From NCBI GenBank assembly GCA_007693835.1, contig RECW01000068.1, positions 1-43,575 of the forward strand: a stretch of DNA of 43,575 bases, in the 5' to 3' direction. Within the stretch, counting starts at the first letter, position 1. Every line of letters starts with the position of its first letter. Positions 24,786 through 33,547 of this stretch are shown piece by piece. Origin of the DNA: Paracoccaceae bacterium (lineage in GTDB: Bacteria > Pseudomonadota > Alphaproteobacteria > Rhodobacterales > Rhodobacteraceae). The translations under genes and the position numbers were made by a program. The notes beneath the pieces were generated by a model, which was given only the letters and a program-made list of their open reading frames with translations, was not told the origin of the DNA and searched no databases.

Positions 24786-24795
24786 CGCCGACGTC

Positions 24796-26076
24796 ATGAA
24801 CATCATCGACCGCCGCCTGAACCCCAAGAGCCGGAGCCTCGGCAACCGCCAGCGATTCATCCGGCGCGCCAAGTCGGAGATCCGCGAGGCGGTCAACGAC
24901 GCGATCAAGAACCGCGCCGTGACGTCGATCGACGGCAAGGAGCCGATCCGCGCCCGCATCAAGGGAGTGAAGGAGCCGGTGTTCGGGCTTGCGCCCGACA
25001 CCGGCGAGCGCGAGTTCGTCGTGCCCGGAAACAAGAACTTCCGCGCCGGCGACCGCATCCCGAAACCGCCGAAAGGCGGGGCCGGCGGCCAGGGGCAGGA
25101 GGGCTCGCCGGACGGCGAGGGCCAGGACGATTTCGTTTTCACGCTCACGCGCGACGAGTTCCTCGACATCTTCTTCGAGGATCTGGCGCTGCCCGACATG
25201 CTCAAGCGCAAGCTGAAGCAGGAGAAATCCGACAAGCCGATGCGCGCGGGCTACGCCACCGAAGGGCCGCCCGCCAAACTCAGCTACGCGCGGACCATGC
25301 GCAACAGCCTCGCGCGCCGCGTGGCGCTGCGCCGGCCCACCGAAGCCGAGATCGCGGCGCTCGAGGAAGAGCGCGTCGAAGCGGAGGCGGCGGGCGACGC
25401 CGAGCGCGTTCGGGCGGCCGAGGCGGAGATCGCGCGCCTGAAGCGGCGGCGGGTGCTGACGCCCTACCTCGATCCCATCGACCTGCGGTATCGCCGGTTC
25501 GAGACGCTGCCCCAGCCGAGCACCCAGGCGGTGATGTTCTGCCTGATGGACGCCTCGGCCTCGATGACCGAGCCGCTGAAGGACCTCGCGAAGCGGTTCT
25601 TCATGCTGCTCTACCTGTTCCTGACGCGGGAATACGAGGCGGTCGAGGTCGTCTTCATCCGCCACACCACCACGGCGCGGGAGGTCGACGAGGAGACGTT
25701 CTTCCGCGGCGTCGACACCGGCGGCACCGTCGTCTCCACGGCGCTGGAGAAGATGCGCGAGATCGTGACGGCGCGGTATCCGGTGGACGAGTGGAACATC
25801 TACGCCGCACAGGCGTCCGACGGGCACGACTTCAGCGACGATCTCGGCGTGTCGTGCGACCTGTTGCGCGGACTGCTGCCGATCTGCCAGCATTACGCCT
25901 ATGTCGAGGTCTCCTCGCCGCACATGATGGGGGCGTCGATGGAGAGCGCGCTCTGGGGCGCCTACAAGACGGTGGCCGAGGAGGCGTCGAACTTCGCCAT
26001 GCGCCGGATTTCGGCGCCCGATGAAATCCTGCCGGTGTTTCGCCGGCTGTTCGCCCGCGCGCGGGAGGCCGCTTGA
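24796..26076 (+). CDS. yeaH: YeaH/YhbH family protein (DUF444)
   Basis: A 426-residue DUF444 protein. It begins MNIIDRRLNPKSRSLGNRQRF, the family N-terminus, has a Gly-rich linker (about residues 93-110), and a von Willebrand A-like domain with a MIDAS motif, CLMDASASM (about 250-258), followed by YLFLTREYEAVEVVFIRHTT and VDTGGTVVSTALEKM. Such domains bind a divalent metal and mediate protein contacts, here presumably with PrkA and SpoVR. It starts 10 bases after prkA, and its stop overlaps the spoVR start. Confidence 0.94.
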   Translation: MNIIDRRLNPKSRSLGNRQRFIRRAKSEIREAVNDAIKNRAVTSIDGKEPIRARIKGVKEPVFGLAPDTGEREFVVPGNKNFRAGDRIPKPPKGGAGGQGQEGSPDGEGQDDFVFTLTRDEFLDIFFEDLALPDMLKRKLKQEKSDKPMRAGYATEGPPAKLSYARTMRNSLARRVALRRPTEAEIAALEEERVEAEAAGDAERVRAAEAEIARLKRRRVLTPYLDPIDLRYRRFETLPQPSTQAVMFCLMDASASMTEPLKDLAKRFFMLLYLFLTREYEAVEVVFIRHTTTAREVDEETFFRGVDTGGTVVSTALEKMREIVTARYPVDEWNIYAAQASDGHDFSDDLGVSCDLLRGLLPICQHYAYVEVSSPHMMGASMESALWGAYKTVAEEASNFAMRRISAPDEILPVFRRLFARAREAA

Positions 26077-27668
26077 CCGAAGAACCCGCCCCGCCCCGCA
26101 AGCCTGCGTCCAAGCGGGCGCGCAAGACCGCCCCGCCGCCAGTCGCGCCGCCGCTCTTCGAAGGGGCGGAATGGACCTTCGACATGCTAGGCCGCGTCCA
26201 CGACGCCATCGGCGAGGTCGCCGTCGGCGAGATGGGGCTCGACGTCTACCCCTGCCAGATCGAGATCATCACGTCCGAGCAGATGCTCGACGCCTACGCC
26301 TCGATCGGCATGCCGCTGTTCTACCGCCACTGGAGTTTCGGCAAGCGCTTCGCCATCGAGCAGACCCGCTACAAGCGCGGCCAGCAGTCGCTCGCCTACG
26401 AACTCGTCATCAACTCCGACCCGTGCATCTGCTACTGCATGGAGGAGAACTCGGCGACGATGCAGACGCTGGTGCTGGCGCACGCGGCGTTCGGGCACAA
26501 CCACTTCTTCAAGAACAACTACCTGTTCAAGCAGTGGACGCGCGCCGACGCGATGCTCGACTATCTCGACTTCGCCCGCCGCTACGTCGCAGACTGCGAG
26601 GAGCGCCACGGGATCGATGCGGTCGAGGCGACGCTGGACGCGGCGCACGCGCTGATGAACCAGGGCGTGGACCGCACGCCGAAGGCGCGGCGCGCGACCT
26701 CGCCCAAGGAGCTCTCCGCCCGCGAGGCGGCGCGCCACGCCGAGGCCGAGGCGCAGTACGACGACCTCTGGCGCACGCTGCCGGTGAAGGCGCCGGCGCC
26801 GCCCGATGACCCCGAGGGCGCGAAGGAAGCCGTGGCGCTCGGGCTGCCCGAGGAGAACATTCTCTACTTTCTGGAAAAGAACGCGCCGAAACTGGCGGAC
26901 TGGCAGCGTGAACTCATCCGCATCGTCCGCCATCTGGCGCAGTATTTTCATCCCCAGCGCCAGACCAAGGTGATGAACGAGGGCTGCGCGACCTTCGTGC
27001 ATTACGAAGTGCTGCACCGGATGCACGACAAGGGTCAGCTCACCGACGGCGCGCTACTCGAGGCGCTGCACAGCCACAGCTCCGTGGTCGCGCAGCCGGG
27101 CTTCGACCATCCGTGGTATCGCGGGTTGAACCCCTACGCGCTCGGCTACGCCATGATGCGCGACATCAAGCGCATCTGCGAGACGCCGGACCCCGAGGAC
27201 CTCGACTGGTTCCCCGACATCGCAGGGCGCGGCGACGCCCTCGCCGTGCTGCGCGACGCCTGGGCGGACTATCGCGACGAGAGCTTCATCGGCCAGTTCC
27301 TCAGCCCGCGCCTGATGCGGGAGATGCGGCTGTTCTCCGTCGTCGACGCCGCGGAGGCCAAGGCGGTCGAGGTGACGGCGATCCACGACGAGGACGGCTA
27401 TCGCCGCGTGCGCCGCGCCCTCGCCCGGCAATACGACGCCTCGGCGCAGGACCCCGAGATCGAGGTGGTCGAGGCGCGCCTCTCCGGCAACCGTCACCTC
27501 GTGGTCGAGCATCGCGTTCGCGACGGGCGGCGGCTGGCGCCGGACACCGCGCAGGACGTGCTGGAGCGGCTCGCCTTCCTCTGGGGCTATCGCGTCAAGC
27601 TGCGCGAGGTGTCGGCGGAGGACGGCGCGGTGATCGCAGAGCACGAGGCCATCGCGCCCGCCGCCTGA
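26073..27668 (+). CDS. spoVR: SpoVR family protein, TTG start
   Basis: A 531-residue SpoVR/YcgB-family protein, third member of the prkA-yeaH-spoVR operon. Family blocks: GAEWTFDMLGRVHDAIGEVAVGEMGLDVYP, QIEIITSEQMLDAYASIGMPLFYRHWSFGK, FGHNHFFKNNYLFKQWT, HPQRQTKVMNEGCATFVHYEVLHRMHDKG and QPGFDHPWYRGLNPYALGYAMMRDIKR. The molecular activity is unknown. The start is a TTG at 26073 within TTGA over the yeaH stop, with GGGAGG 5 bases upstream. The next ATG (about 26171) would remove conserved residues. The last codons lie inside a perfect hairpin shared with serB. Confidence 0.93.
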   Translation: MTEEPAPPRKPASKRARKTAPPPVAPPLFEGAEWTFDMLGRVHDAIGEVAVGEMGLDVYPCQIEIITSEQMLDAYASIGMPLFYRHWSFGKRFAIEQTRYKRGQQSLAYELVINSDPCICYCMEENSATMQTLVLAHAAFGHNHFFKNNYLFKQWTRADAMLDYLDFARRYVADCEERHGIDAVEATLDAAHALMNQGVDRTPKARRATSPKELSAREAARHAEAEAQYDDLWRTLPVKAPAPPDDPEGAKEAVALGLPEENILYFLEKNAPKLADWQRELIRIVRHLAQYFHPQRQTKVMNEGCATFVHYEVLHRMHDKGQLTDGALLEALHSHSSVVAQPGFDHPWYRGLNPYALGYAMMRDIKRICETPDPEDLDWFPDIAGRGDALAVLRDAWADYRDESFIGQFLSPRLMREMRLFSVVDAAEAKAVEVTAIHDEDGYRRVRRALARQYDASAQDPEIEVVEARLSGNRHLVVEHRVRDGRRLAPDTAQDVLERLAFLWGYRVKLREVSAEDGAVIAEHEAIAPAA

Positions 27669-27684
27669 CGCGCCGTCAGGCGGC
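27660..27684. terminator. Perfect 11-bp hairpin containing both convergent stop codons
   Basis: Bases 27660-27670 pair perfectly with 27674-27684 around a CGC loop. The spoVR TGA (27666-27668) and the serB stop (27676-27678 on the minus strand) are symmetric within the stem. No U tract follows on either side. It may serve as a bidirectional 3'-end stabiliser or a weak terminator, which is inference. Confidence 0.5.
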
Positions 27685-28545
27685 GACCCAGTCCGTTTCC
27701 GCCACGCCGACGAGGTGCAGCGCCGCTGTCAGGTCGGCATGGTCGATTCGGGCGTCTGCGGCGTCGGCGAGGACCGGCTTGGCGCGGTAGGCCACGCCGA
27801 GACCGGCGGCGCGAATCATCGCCAGATCGTTCGCCCCGTCGCCGACCGCCACCACCGCCTCCGCGCCGAATCCGCCCGCCTCGGCCAGCGCGGCGAGCCG
27901 CTGCGCCTTGGCGTCCCGCCCGAGAATCGGCGGGACGACGCGCCCTGTGAGGCGGCCGTCGGCGATCTCAAGGGTGTTGGCGGCGTGGCTCGCGAACCCG
28001 GCCGCGGCCGCAACACGTTCGGTGAAGAAGGTGAAGCCGCCGGAGACCAGCGCCGTCTCGACCCCGAGACCAGCCAGCGTGCGGACCAGCGTCTCCGCGC
28101 CGGGGTTGAGCCGGACGCGCTCGGCCCAGACCCGCTCAAGCGCCGCCGCGTCGAGGCCCGCCAGCAGCGCCATCCGCTCGACCAGCGCGGCCTCGAAATC
28201 GAGCGCGCCCTGCATCGCGCGCTCGGTGACGGCGGCGACCTGAGCGCCGACGCCGGCGACGTCGGCGATCTCGTCGATGCACTCGCAGCCGATGACGGTC
28301 GAGTCCATGTCGCAGATCAGCAGCCGCGGCAGGCCGCGCCGCGGCACGAGGTTGGCGTCGACCGGCGCGCCCGAGAGGGCGGCGCGGGCGGCCGCAAGGC
28401 GCCTCGGGTCGAGATCGGGCGCCGCGGCTTCGGCGGCCGTCGCGCCGAGGGCGCGTGGCGCGTCGCACCCCGCGGCTTGTGCGGCGCGCGCGGCGCAGTC
28501 CGCGTCGAGCGGCCCGGCGCCCGTCAGGACGAGCGTGGGCCCCAT
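27676..28545 (-). CDS. serB: Phosphoserine phosphatase SerB
   Basis: Dephosphorylates O-phosphoserine in the last step of serine synthesis. The 289-residue product has an N-terminal ACT-like region (about 1-80) and a HAD domain: motif I ICDMDSTVI (nucleophile Asp), ECIDEIADVAGV, MQGALDFEAALVERMALL, motif II ALVSGGFTFF, then GRVVPPILGRDAKAQRL and motif IV VGDGANDLAM. Typical SerB organisation. The ATG at 28545 lies 5 bases after the DAHP synthase stop, so both are co-transcribed. The 3' end is convergent with spoVR, 7 bases apart. Confidence 0.95.
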   Translation of the reverse strand: MGPTLVLTGAGPLDADCAARAAQAAGCDAPRALGATAAEAAAPDLDPRRLAAARAALSGAPVDANLVPRRGLPRLLICDMDSTVIGCECIDEIADVAGVGAQVAAVTERAMQGALDFEAALVERMALLAGLDAAALERVWAERVRLNPGAETLVRTLAGLGVETALVSGGFTFFTERVAAAAGFASHAANTLEIADGRLTGRVVPPILGRDAKAQRLAALAEAGGFGAEAVVAVGDGANDLAMIRAAGLGVAYRAKPVLADAADARIDHADLTAALHLVGVAETDWVAA

Positions 28546-28550
28546 CGGCC

Positions 28551-29924
28551 TCAGACGGCCTCGGCCTTGGGCTCGGCGGCGGTCTTCTCCAGCTCCTCGG
28601 CGACGAGGAAGGCGAGCTCCAGCGCCTGGCTCGCGTTCAGCCGCGGGTCGCAGGCGGTGTGGTAGCGGCTGGAGAGGTCGGCTTCGGCGAGATTGTGCAT
28701 GCCGCCGAGGCACTCCGTGACGTTCTTGCCCGTCATCTCGAAGTGCACCCCGCCGGCGTGGGTGCCTTCCGCCTGATGGATCGCGAAGAACTCCCGCACC
28801 TCGGAGAGCACCCGGTCGAAGGGGCGCGTCTTGTAGCCGGTCTCGCTCTTGATCGTGTTGCCGTGCATCGGGTCGCAGCACCAGACGACGGAGCGCCCTT
28901 CGCGCTCGACGGCGCGGATCAGGGCGGGCAGATGCTGCGCCACCTTGCCGGCGCCGACGCGGACGATCAGCGTGAGCCGGCCGGCTTCGTTCTCCGGGTT
29001 CAGGCGGTCGATCAGCTTCAGCAGGTCGTCCGGCGCGAGCGACGGGCCGCACTTCAGACCGACGGGGTTCAGCACGCCGCGGCAGAACTCGACGTGGGCG
29101 CCGTCGAGCTGGCGCGTGCGGTCGCCGATCCAGATCATGTGGCCCGACCCGGCGATCCACTTGCCGGAGGTGGAGTCGAGCCGCGCGAGCGCCTCCTCGT
29201 ACGGCAGCAGCAGCGCCTCGTGGCTGGTGAAGAAGCTCACGCCCTTGAGCTGCGCGGAGTTGCCGGGGTTCACGCCGCAGGCGTCGATGAAGTCGAGCGC
29301 CGACGAGATGCGCTGCGCCAGCGCCTGATAGCGCTCGCCCTCGGGCGACCCCTGGGTGAAGCCGAGGTTCCAGCTCGCGACCCGGTGCAAATCCGCGTAG
29401 CCGCCCTGCGCGAAGGCGCGCAGCAGGTTCAGCGTCGCCGCGGACTGGAGATAGGCCTGCAGCATCCGCGAGGGATCGGGCACGCGCGCCTCGGGCGTCG
29501 GGCTGTCCTCGTTGATGATGTCGCCCTTGTAGGAGGGCAGGTCGAGGTCGCCGACGCGCTCGACCGGCGCCGAGCGCGGCTTGGCGAACTGCCCCGCCAT
29601 GCGGCCGACCTTCACCACCGGCTTCTTCGCCGCGAAGGTCAGCACCACCGCCATCTGCAGCAGCACGCGGAAGGTGTCGCGGATGGTGTCGGCGCCGAAC
29701 TCGGCGAAGCTCTCGGCGCAGTCGCCGCCCTGCAGCAGGAAGGCGCGGCCGGCGGCGGCGTCGGCGAGGCGGCGCTTCAGCTCCCGCGCCTCGCCGGCGA
29801 AGACGAGCGGCGGATAGGCGGCGAGCTTGGCCTCGACGGCGGCGAGCGCCTCGGCGTCCGGATAGGCCGGCAGCTGCTCGGCCGGGCGCGCGCGCCAACT
29901 GTTCCTGCTCCAGCCCTGCGCCAT
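28551..29924 (-). CDS. aroG: Class II (plant-type) DAHP synthase
   Basis: Catalyses the first step of the shikimate pathway, joining phosphoenolpyruvate and erythrose 4-phosphate. The 457-residue protein is of the class II form: [19 protein letters not shown] at the start, [14 protein letters not shown] (metal Cys), [69 protein letters not shown], and [15 protein letters not shown]. The ATG at 29924 follows GGGAGG by 7 bases and is preferred over an in-frame ATG 18 bases upstream. It leads a two-gene operon with serB. Gene symbol by function; naming of class II enzymes varies. Confidence 0.94.
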   Translation of the reverse strand: MAQGWSRNSWRARPAEQLPAYPDAEALAAVEAKLAAYPPLVFAGEARELKRRLADAAAGRAFLLQGGDCAESFAEFGADTIRDTFRVLLQMAVVLTFAAKKPVVKVGRMAGQFAKPRSAPVERVGDLDLPSYKGDIINEDSPTPEARVPDPSRMLQAYLQSAATLNLLRAFAQGGYADLHRVASWNLGFTQGSPEGERYQALAQRISSALDFIDACGVNPGNSAQLKGVSFFTSHEALLLPYEEALARLDSTSGKWIAGSGHMIWIGDRTRQLDGAHVEFCRGVLNPVGLKCGPSLAPDDLLKLIDRLNPENEAGRLTLIVRVGAGKVAQHLPALIRAVEREGRSVVWCCDPMHGNTIKSETGYKTRPFDRVLSEVREFFAIHQAEGTHAGGVHFEMTGKNVTECLGGMHNLAEADLSSRYHTACDPRLNASQALELAFLVAEELEKTAAEPKAEAV

Positions 29925-30016
29925 GGCGGACCCTCCCTGCAAGCGTCTCGCGGCTCCTTTACCCGCCCTGCGCCGGCGGCGCCAGTTGGTCGCGCGCCGG
30001 CGCCGTCGCAGGCGGC

Positions 30017-30045
30017 TTGACGCCGCAGCGGGGGATCAGTCTAGC
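30017..30045 (+). promoter_or_regulatory. Probable promoter of the GlxA-family regulator gene, near-leaderless
   Basis: TTGACG at 30017-30022 and TCTAGC at 30040-30045 are spaced by exactly 17 bases. A start point about 7 bases after the -10 would fall near 30052, two bases before the ATG at 30054. The gene has no recognisable Shine-Dalgarno, which fits a near-leaderless mRNA. Confidence 0.4.
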
Positions 30046-30053
30046 TTTCGGGA

Positions 30054-31058
30054 ATGACAGCCGCGCCGCGCCCTCGTCCGCCAGAACCCCCGCAGGGCGC
30101 AGGGTCGGCGCGCTTCGTCTTCTACCTGTGCCCGAGCTTCTCGATGATCGCCTTCGCAGCGACCATCGAGCCGCTGCGGCTCGCGAACCGGCTGTCGCGG
30201 CGCGACCTTTATGCGTGGCGGCTCGCCGCCGAGGGCGCCAGCCACGCCGCCTGCTCGAACGGCGCGCGGGTCGCGGTCGACATGGGCCTAGAGGACGTCG
30301 AGCGCGGGTCGACCGTGCTGGTCTGCGGCGGCGTCGACGCCCATCTCGCGGCGACCAGGGGCGCGCTGACGTGGCTGCGCAAGCAGGCCCGGCTCGGCGC
30401 GCGGCTCGGCGCGGTCTGCACCGGCTCCTACGTGCTCGCGAAGGCGGGGCTGCTCGACGGCCGGCGCTGCACGATCCACTGGGAGAACCGGGCGGCTTTC
30501 GCCGAGGAGTTCCCGGAGATCGAGGTCTCCAACCGCGTCTTCGAGATCGACGGCGACCGGATGACCTGCGCCGGCGGCGCGGCCGGGGCCGACATGATGC
30601 TCGACCTGATCGCGCGCGAGCACGGGCCCGACCTCGCCAGCCTCGTCGCCGACCAGATGATCATGGCCCCCGTGCGGTCGGCGGCGGACGAACAGCGTCT
30701 GTCGGTGCCGGCGCGGATCGGCGTGCGCCACCCGAAGCTGATCTCGATCATCCAGCGCATGGAGGACAACATCGAGGAGCCCGTCAGCCCCTCGGACCTC
30801 GCGCGCGACGTGGGCATGTCGACGCGGCAGCTCGAGCGGCTGTTCCGCCGGTATCTGAGCCGAAGCCCCAAGCGCTACTACATGGAGCTTCGGTTGCAGA
30901 AGGCGCGCAACCTGTTGCTGCAGACCGACATGAGCGTGATCAACGTCGCCCTCGCCTGCGGCTTCACCTCGCCCTCGCACTTCTCGAAGTGCTACCGCGC
31001 GCTGTTCGGGCGGACGCCCTACCGCGAACGCGGCGCGCCGCCTCTGGAGGCCGGTTGA
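30054..31058 (+). CDS. GlxA-family AraC-type transcriptional regulator, GbdR-like
   Basis: A 334-residue regulator. An N-terminal DJ-1/PfpI-like domain (about 18-200) contains FVFYLCPSFSMIAFAATIEPLRLANR and the VCTGSYVLAKAGLLDGRRCTIHWE nucleophile-elbow region. A C-terminal AraC helix-turn-helix pair follows (about 225-325), with SPSDLARDVGMSTRQLERLFRRYLSRSPKRYYMELRLQKARNLL and VALACGFTSPSHFSKCYR. This pattern is that of GbdR/CdhR, which activate glycine betaine or carnitine catabolism genes. A choline-to-betaine locus lies 5 kb away, which makes betaine a reasonable but unproven ligand. Confidence 0.87.
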   Translation: MTAAPRPRPPEPPQGAGSARFVFYLCPSFSMIAFAATIEPLRLANRLSRRDLYAWRLAAEGASHAACSNGARVAVDMGLEDVERGSTVLVCGGVDAHLAATRGALTWLRKQARLGARLGAVCTGSYVLAKAGLLDGRRCTIHWENRAAFAEEFPEIEVSNRVFEIDGDRMTCAGGAAGADMMLDLIAREHGPDLASLVADQMIMAPVRSAADEQRLSVPARIGVRHPKLISIIQRMEDNIEEPVSPSDLARDVGMSTRQLERLFRRYLSRSPKRYYMELRLQKARNLLLQTDMSVINVALACGFTSPSHFSKCYRALFGRTPYRERGAPPLEAG

Positions 31059-31078
31059 CCGCCTGACGCCGCTATCGC

Positions 31079-31111
31079 CGCGGCGCGGTCGAAAGGCGGT
31101 GGCGCGCCGCG
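31079..31111. terminator. Hairpin between convergent regulator and helicase genes
   Basis: CGCGGCGCG at 31079-31087 pairs perfectly with CGCGCCGCG at 31103-31111 across a 15-base loop, in the 57-base gap between two convergent genes. There is no U tract. It is probably a 3'-end structure for both transcripts. Confidence 0.38.
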
Positions 31112-31115
31112 CCCC

Positions 31116-32561
31116 TCAGGCCGCTTCGTCCGCCTCGTCGTCGGACGGTTTGACCGCCTTGCGGATCACCACTTCGCGCAACAGGAAGGCCGGGACATGG
31201 TCGCCCAGCCCCACGACGGGCGCGTCGCGGTCGCGCCGACGATGGTCGCGCGACGGCTGCTGGCGCGCGTCGTCGGCCTTGCGGGCCGCGCGGCCCTGCG
31301 GCTCGCCGCTCTTGGACGGCGCATCGCGGCGCGGCGGCGGCGCGTCGCGCCGCCCGGCCTTGGCCTTGGCCTCGGCGGGGGCGTGGGCCGCTTCCGCCGC
31401 CTCCACGGCGCGCTCCGCCAGCGGCGAGGCGACCGCCTCGATGGACTTCTCGATCAGCTTCTCGATCTTCTCCAGATACTTCTCCTCGTGCGGCAGGCAG
31501 ATGGTCAGCGCCTTGCCTTCCCGCCCGGCGCGCCCGGTGCGCCCGATTCGGTGCACGTAGTCCTCGGAGTGAATCGGCACGTCGAAGTTCACGACGTGGC
31601 TGACGGAGGGGATGTCGAGCCCGCGCGCGGCGACGTCGGAGGCGACCAGCACGCGGATCGAACCGTCGCGGAACCCGTCGAGCGTCGCGGTGCGCACGCT
31701 CTGGTCGAGGTCGCCGTGGAGCGCGCCCACGTTGAACCCCGCCTTGTCGAGGCTCTTGAACACCACCGAGATGTCGCGCTTGCGGTTGCAGAACACGATG
31801 GCGTTCTTCAGCGTCTCGCCTTCGGCGCGGAGCAGCGCGCGCAGCACGTCGCGCTTCTCGCGGTCGGCGTCCTCCTTGCGCGTCGGCTTCACGCGGCAGA
31901 CGCGCTGGGTGACGGTCGTCGCCGTAGAGGAGGCCGGCGCCACCTCCACGCGGGCCGGGTTGTGCAGGAACTGCTCGGTCAGCCGCGTGATCTCGGGCGG
32001 CATGGTCGCCGAGAAGAACAGCGTCTGCCGGGTGAACGGCGTCAGCTTGAAGATGCGCTCGATGTCGGGGATGAACCCCATGTCGAGCATCCGGTCGGCT
32101 TCGTCGACCACCATGATCTCGATGCCCGACAGCATCAGCTTGCCGCGCTCGAAATGGTCGAGCAGCCGGCCGGGCGTGGCGATCAGCACGTCGACGCCGC
32201 GGTCGATCAGCTTGTCCTGGTCGCCGAAGCTGACGCCGCCGATCAGCAGCGCCTTGGTCAGCTTGACGTATTTTCCGTAGGTGTCGAAGTTCTCCGCGAC
32301 CTGGGCCGCGAGTTCGCGCGTCGGGCAGAGGATCAGCGTCCGCGGCATCCGGGCGCGCGCGCGGCCTTTCGTGAGGCGCGTGATCATCGGCAGGGTGAAC
32401 GACGCCGTCTTGCCTGTGCCCGTCTGGGCGATGCCGAGCACGTCGCGGCCGGCGAGCGCGTGAGGAATGGCTTGCGCCTGAATCGGCGTGGGCGCCGGAT
32501 AACCGGCTTCCTGTACGGCCCTGAGGACGTTAGGGTCTAGGTTGAGGGCCTCGAAGGTCAT
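31116..32561 (-). CDS. rhlE: DEAD-box RNA helicase, RhlE type
   Basis: A 481-residue ATP-dependent RNA helicase. Motifs in order: Q motif (about 2-28), AQTGTGKT (Walker A, about 44-51), PTRELA, TPGRLLD, VDEADRMLD, SATMP, the RhlE-like TQRVCRVKPTRKEDA, ARGLDIPSVSHVVNFDVP and HRIGRTGRAG. A basic, Pro-rich tail (about 385-450) is followed by a short conserved end, VVGLGDHVPAFLL, which I associate with alphaproteobacterial RhlE proteins. Likely roles are RNA decay, ribosome assembly and cold adaptation. Transcribed alone; a probable promoter lies at 32620-32649. Confidence 0.93.
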   Translation of the reverse strand: MTFEALNLDPNVLRAVQEAGYPAPTPIQAQAIPHALAGRDVLGIAQTGTGKTASFTLPMITRLTKGRARARMPRTLILCPTRELAAQVAENFDTYGKYVKLTKALLIGGVSFGDQDKLIDRGVDVLIATPGRLLDHFERGKLMLSGIEIMVVDEADRMLDMGFIPDIERIFKLTPFTRQTLFFSATMPPEITRLTEQFLHNPARVEVAPASSTATTVTQRVCRVKPTRKEDADREKRDVLRALLRAEGETLKNAIVFCNRKRDISVVFKSLDKAGFNVGALHGDLDQSVRTATLDGFRDGSIRVLVASDVAARGLDIPSVSHVVNFDVPIHSEDYVHRIGRTGRAGREGKALTICLPHEEKYLEKIEKLIEKSIEAVASPLAERAVEAAEAAHAPAEAKAKAGRRDAPPPRRDAPSKSGEPQGRAARKADDARQQPSRDHRRRDRDAPVVGLGDHVPAFLLREVVIRKAVKPSDDEADEAA

Positions 32562-32619
32562 GCCGATGTGTCAATCTCCACTGCCGTGACGCGTCCTCGA
32601 CGCGCCCGTTGTTGGCGCG

Positions 32620-32649
32620 CTGTTACACGAAAAAGCCCCGATGCGTCAA
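32620..32649 (-). promoter_or_regulatory. Probable promoter of rhlE
   Basis: On the minus strand TTGACG (32649-32644) and TAACAG (32625-32620) are spaced by 18 bases. Transcription would start near 32612, giving a leader of about 50 bases. The -35 match is good and the -10 is moderate. The 233-base gap to the divergent GT2 gene holds nothing else recognised. Confidence 0.38.
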
Positions 32650-32794
32650 CGAAGCGCGACCGGCGGGCGCTTTCGGCCGGTGAACCTGTCGAAGTCGCGC
32701 GCGTTGCGGAGGCGCCGTCATCTGTGCGAGAGCTTCGCCGCCGTCGACGCGCAGCGGCCCTGGCGCGCACGGCGGTCGTGAAGGAGACCGAAGC

Positions 32795-33547
32795 ATGGGG
32801 CGTGACGCGCCTTTGTTCGCCGTCGTGGCGCCCATGAAGGACGAGGCGGAGGCCGTGGCTCCGCTGGCGCGCGAGATCGAGGCCGCCTGCGCGCCGCTCG
32901 GACCGTTCGAGGCGCTCTTCGTCGACGACGGCTCGACCGATGCGACGGCCGAGCGCCTCGCCGAAGCCCGCCGCGCGCACCCGTGGCTGCGCGTCCTGCG
33001 CCACGCCGAGAGCTGCGGCCAGTCGGCCGCGGTCGCGAGCGGCGTCCGCGCGGCCCGCGCGCCCCTGATCTGCACCATAGACGGCGACGGGCAGAACCCG
33101 CCCGCCGAGATCCCGAAGCTGCTGGCGCCGTTGCTCGCGCCCGACCGGCCGGAGACCCTGGGTCTGGTCTGCGGCGTGCGCGTCGCGCGCCGCGACGCGG
33201 CGGGGCGGCGGGTCGCCTCGCGCGCGGCGAACGCCTTGCGCCGCGCGCTGCTGCACGACGGCACGCCCGACACGGGCTGCGGGCTGAAGGCGTTTCCGAA
33301 GGCGGCTTTCCTCGACCTGCCCTACTTCGACCACATGCACCGCTACCTGCCCTCGCTGTTCCTTCGCGACGGCTGGGCGGTGGCCCATGTCGATGTCGAC
33401 CACCGGCCGCGCGCCGCCGGGCGCACCAAGTACAGCAACGTCGGCCGCGCCCTCGTCGGCGCGCTGGATCTGGTCGGCGTCTGGTGGCTGATGCGGCGGC
33501 GCCGGCTTGCGACCGTCGTCGAGGTCGCGGGCGGCGCCGATGCCTGA
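32795..33547 (+). CDS. Family 2 glycosyltransferase, polyprenyl-phosphate sugar synthase-like
   Basis: A 250-residue GT2 enzyme of the DPM1/ArnC type, which transfers a sugar from a nucleotide donor to a polyprenyl phosphate. Motifs: FAVVAPMKDEAEAVAPL at the start, FVDDGSTDAT, the DGDGQNPP metal site, TGCGLKAFPKAAF, and HRPRAAGRTKYSNVGRAL near the end, which resembles the substrate-binding loop of ArnC. There is no C-terminal membrane pair, so the enzyme is likely peripheral. AAGGAG lies 8-10 bases before the ATG. It opens a four-gene cluster of overlapping genes and overlaps the LAB_N gene by 8 bases. Confidence 0.9.
   Translation: MGRDAPLFAVVAPMKDEAEAVAPLAREIEAACAPLGPFEALFVDDGSTDATAERLAEARRAHPWLRVLRHAESCGQSAAVASGVRAARAPLICTIDGDGQNPPAEIPKLLAPLLAPDRPETLGLVCGVRVARRDAAGRRVASRAANALRRALLHDGTPDTGCGLKAFPKAAFLDLPYFDHMHRYLPSLFLRDGWAVAHVDVDHRPRAAGRTKYSNVGRALVGALDLVGVWWLMRRRRLATVVEVAGGADA

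Noticed and set aside
22071-25235. A minus-strand frame of 1054 codons opposite prkA
   Set aside because: Shadow frame. prkA and yeaH on the plus strand are canonical over their whole lengths.
32650-32690. GAAGCGC/GCGCTTTC stem as an intrinsic terminator
   Set aside because: A stem of only about 6 bp, a 9-base loop and no T run beyond three, in a divergent promoter region where no transcript needs to end.
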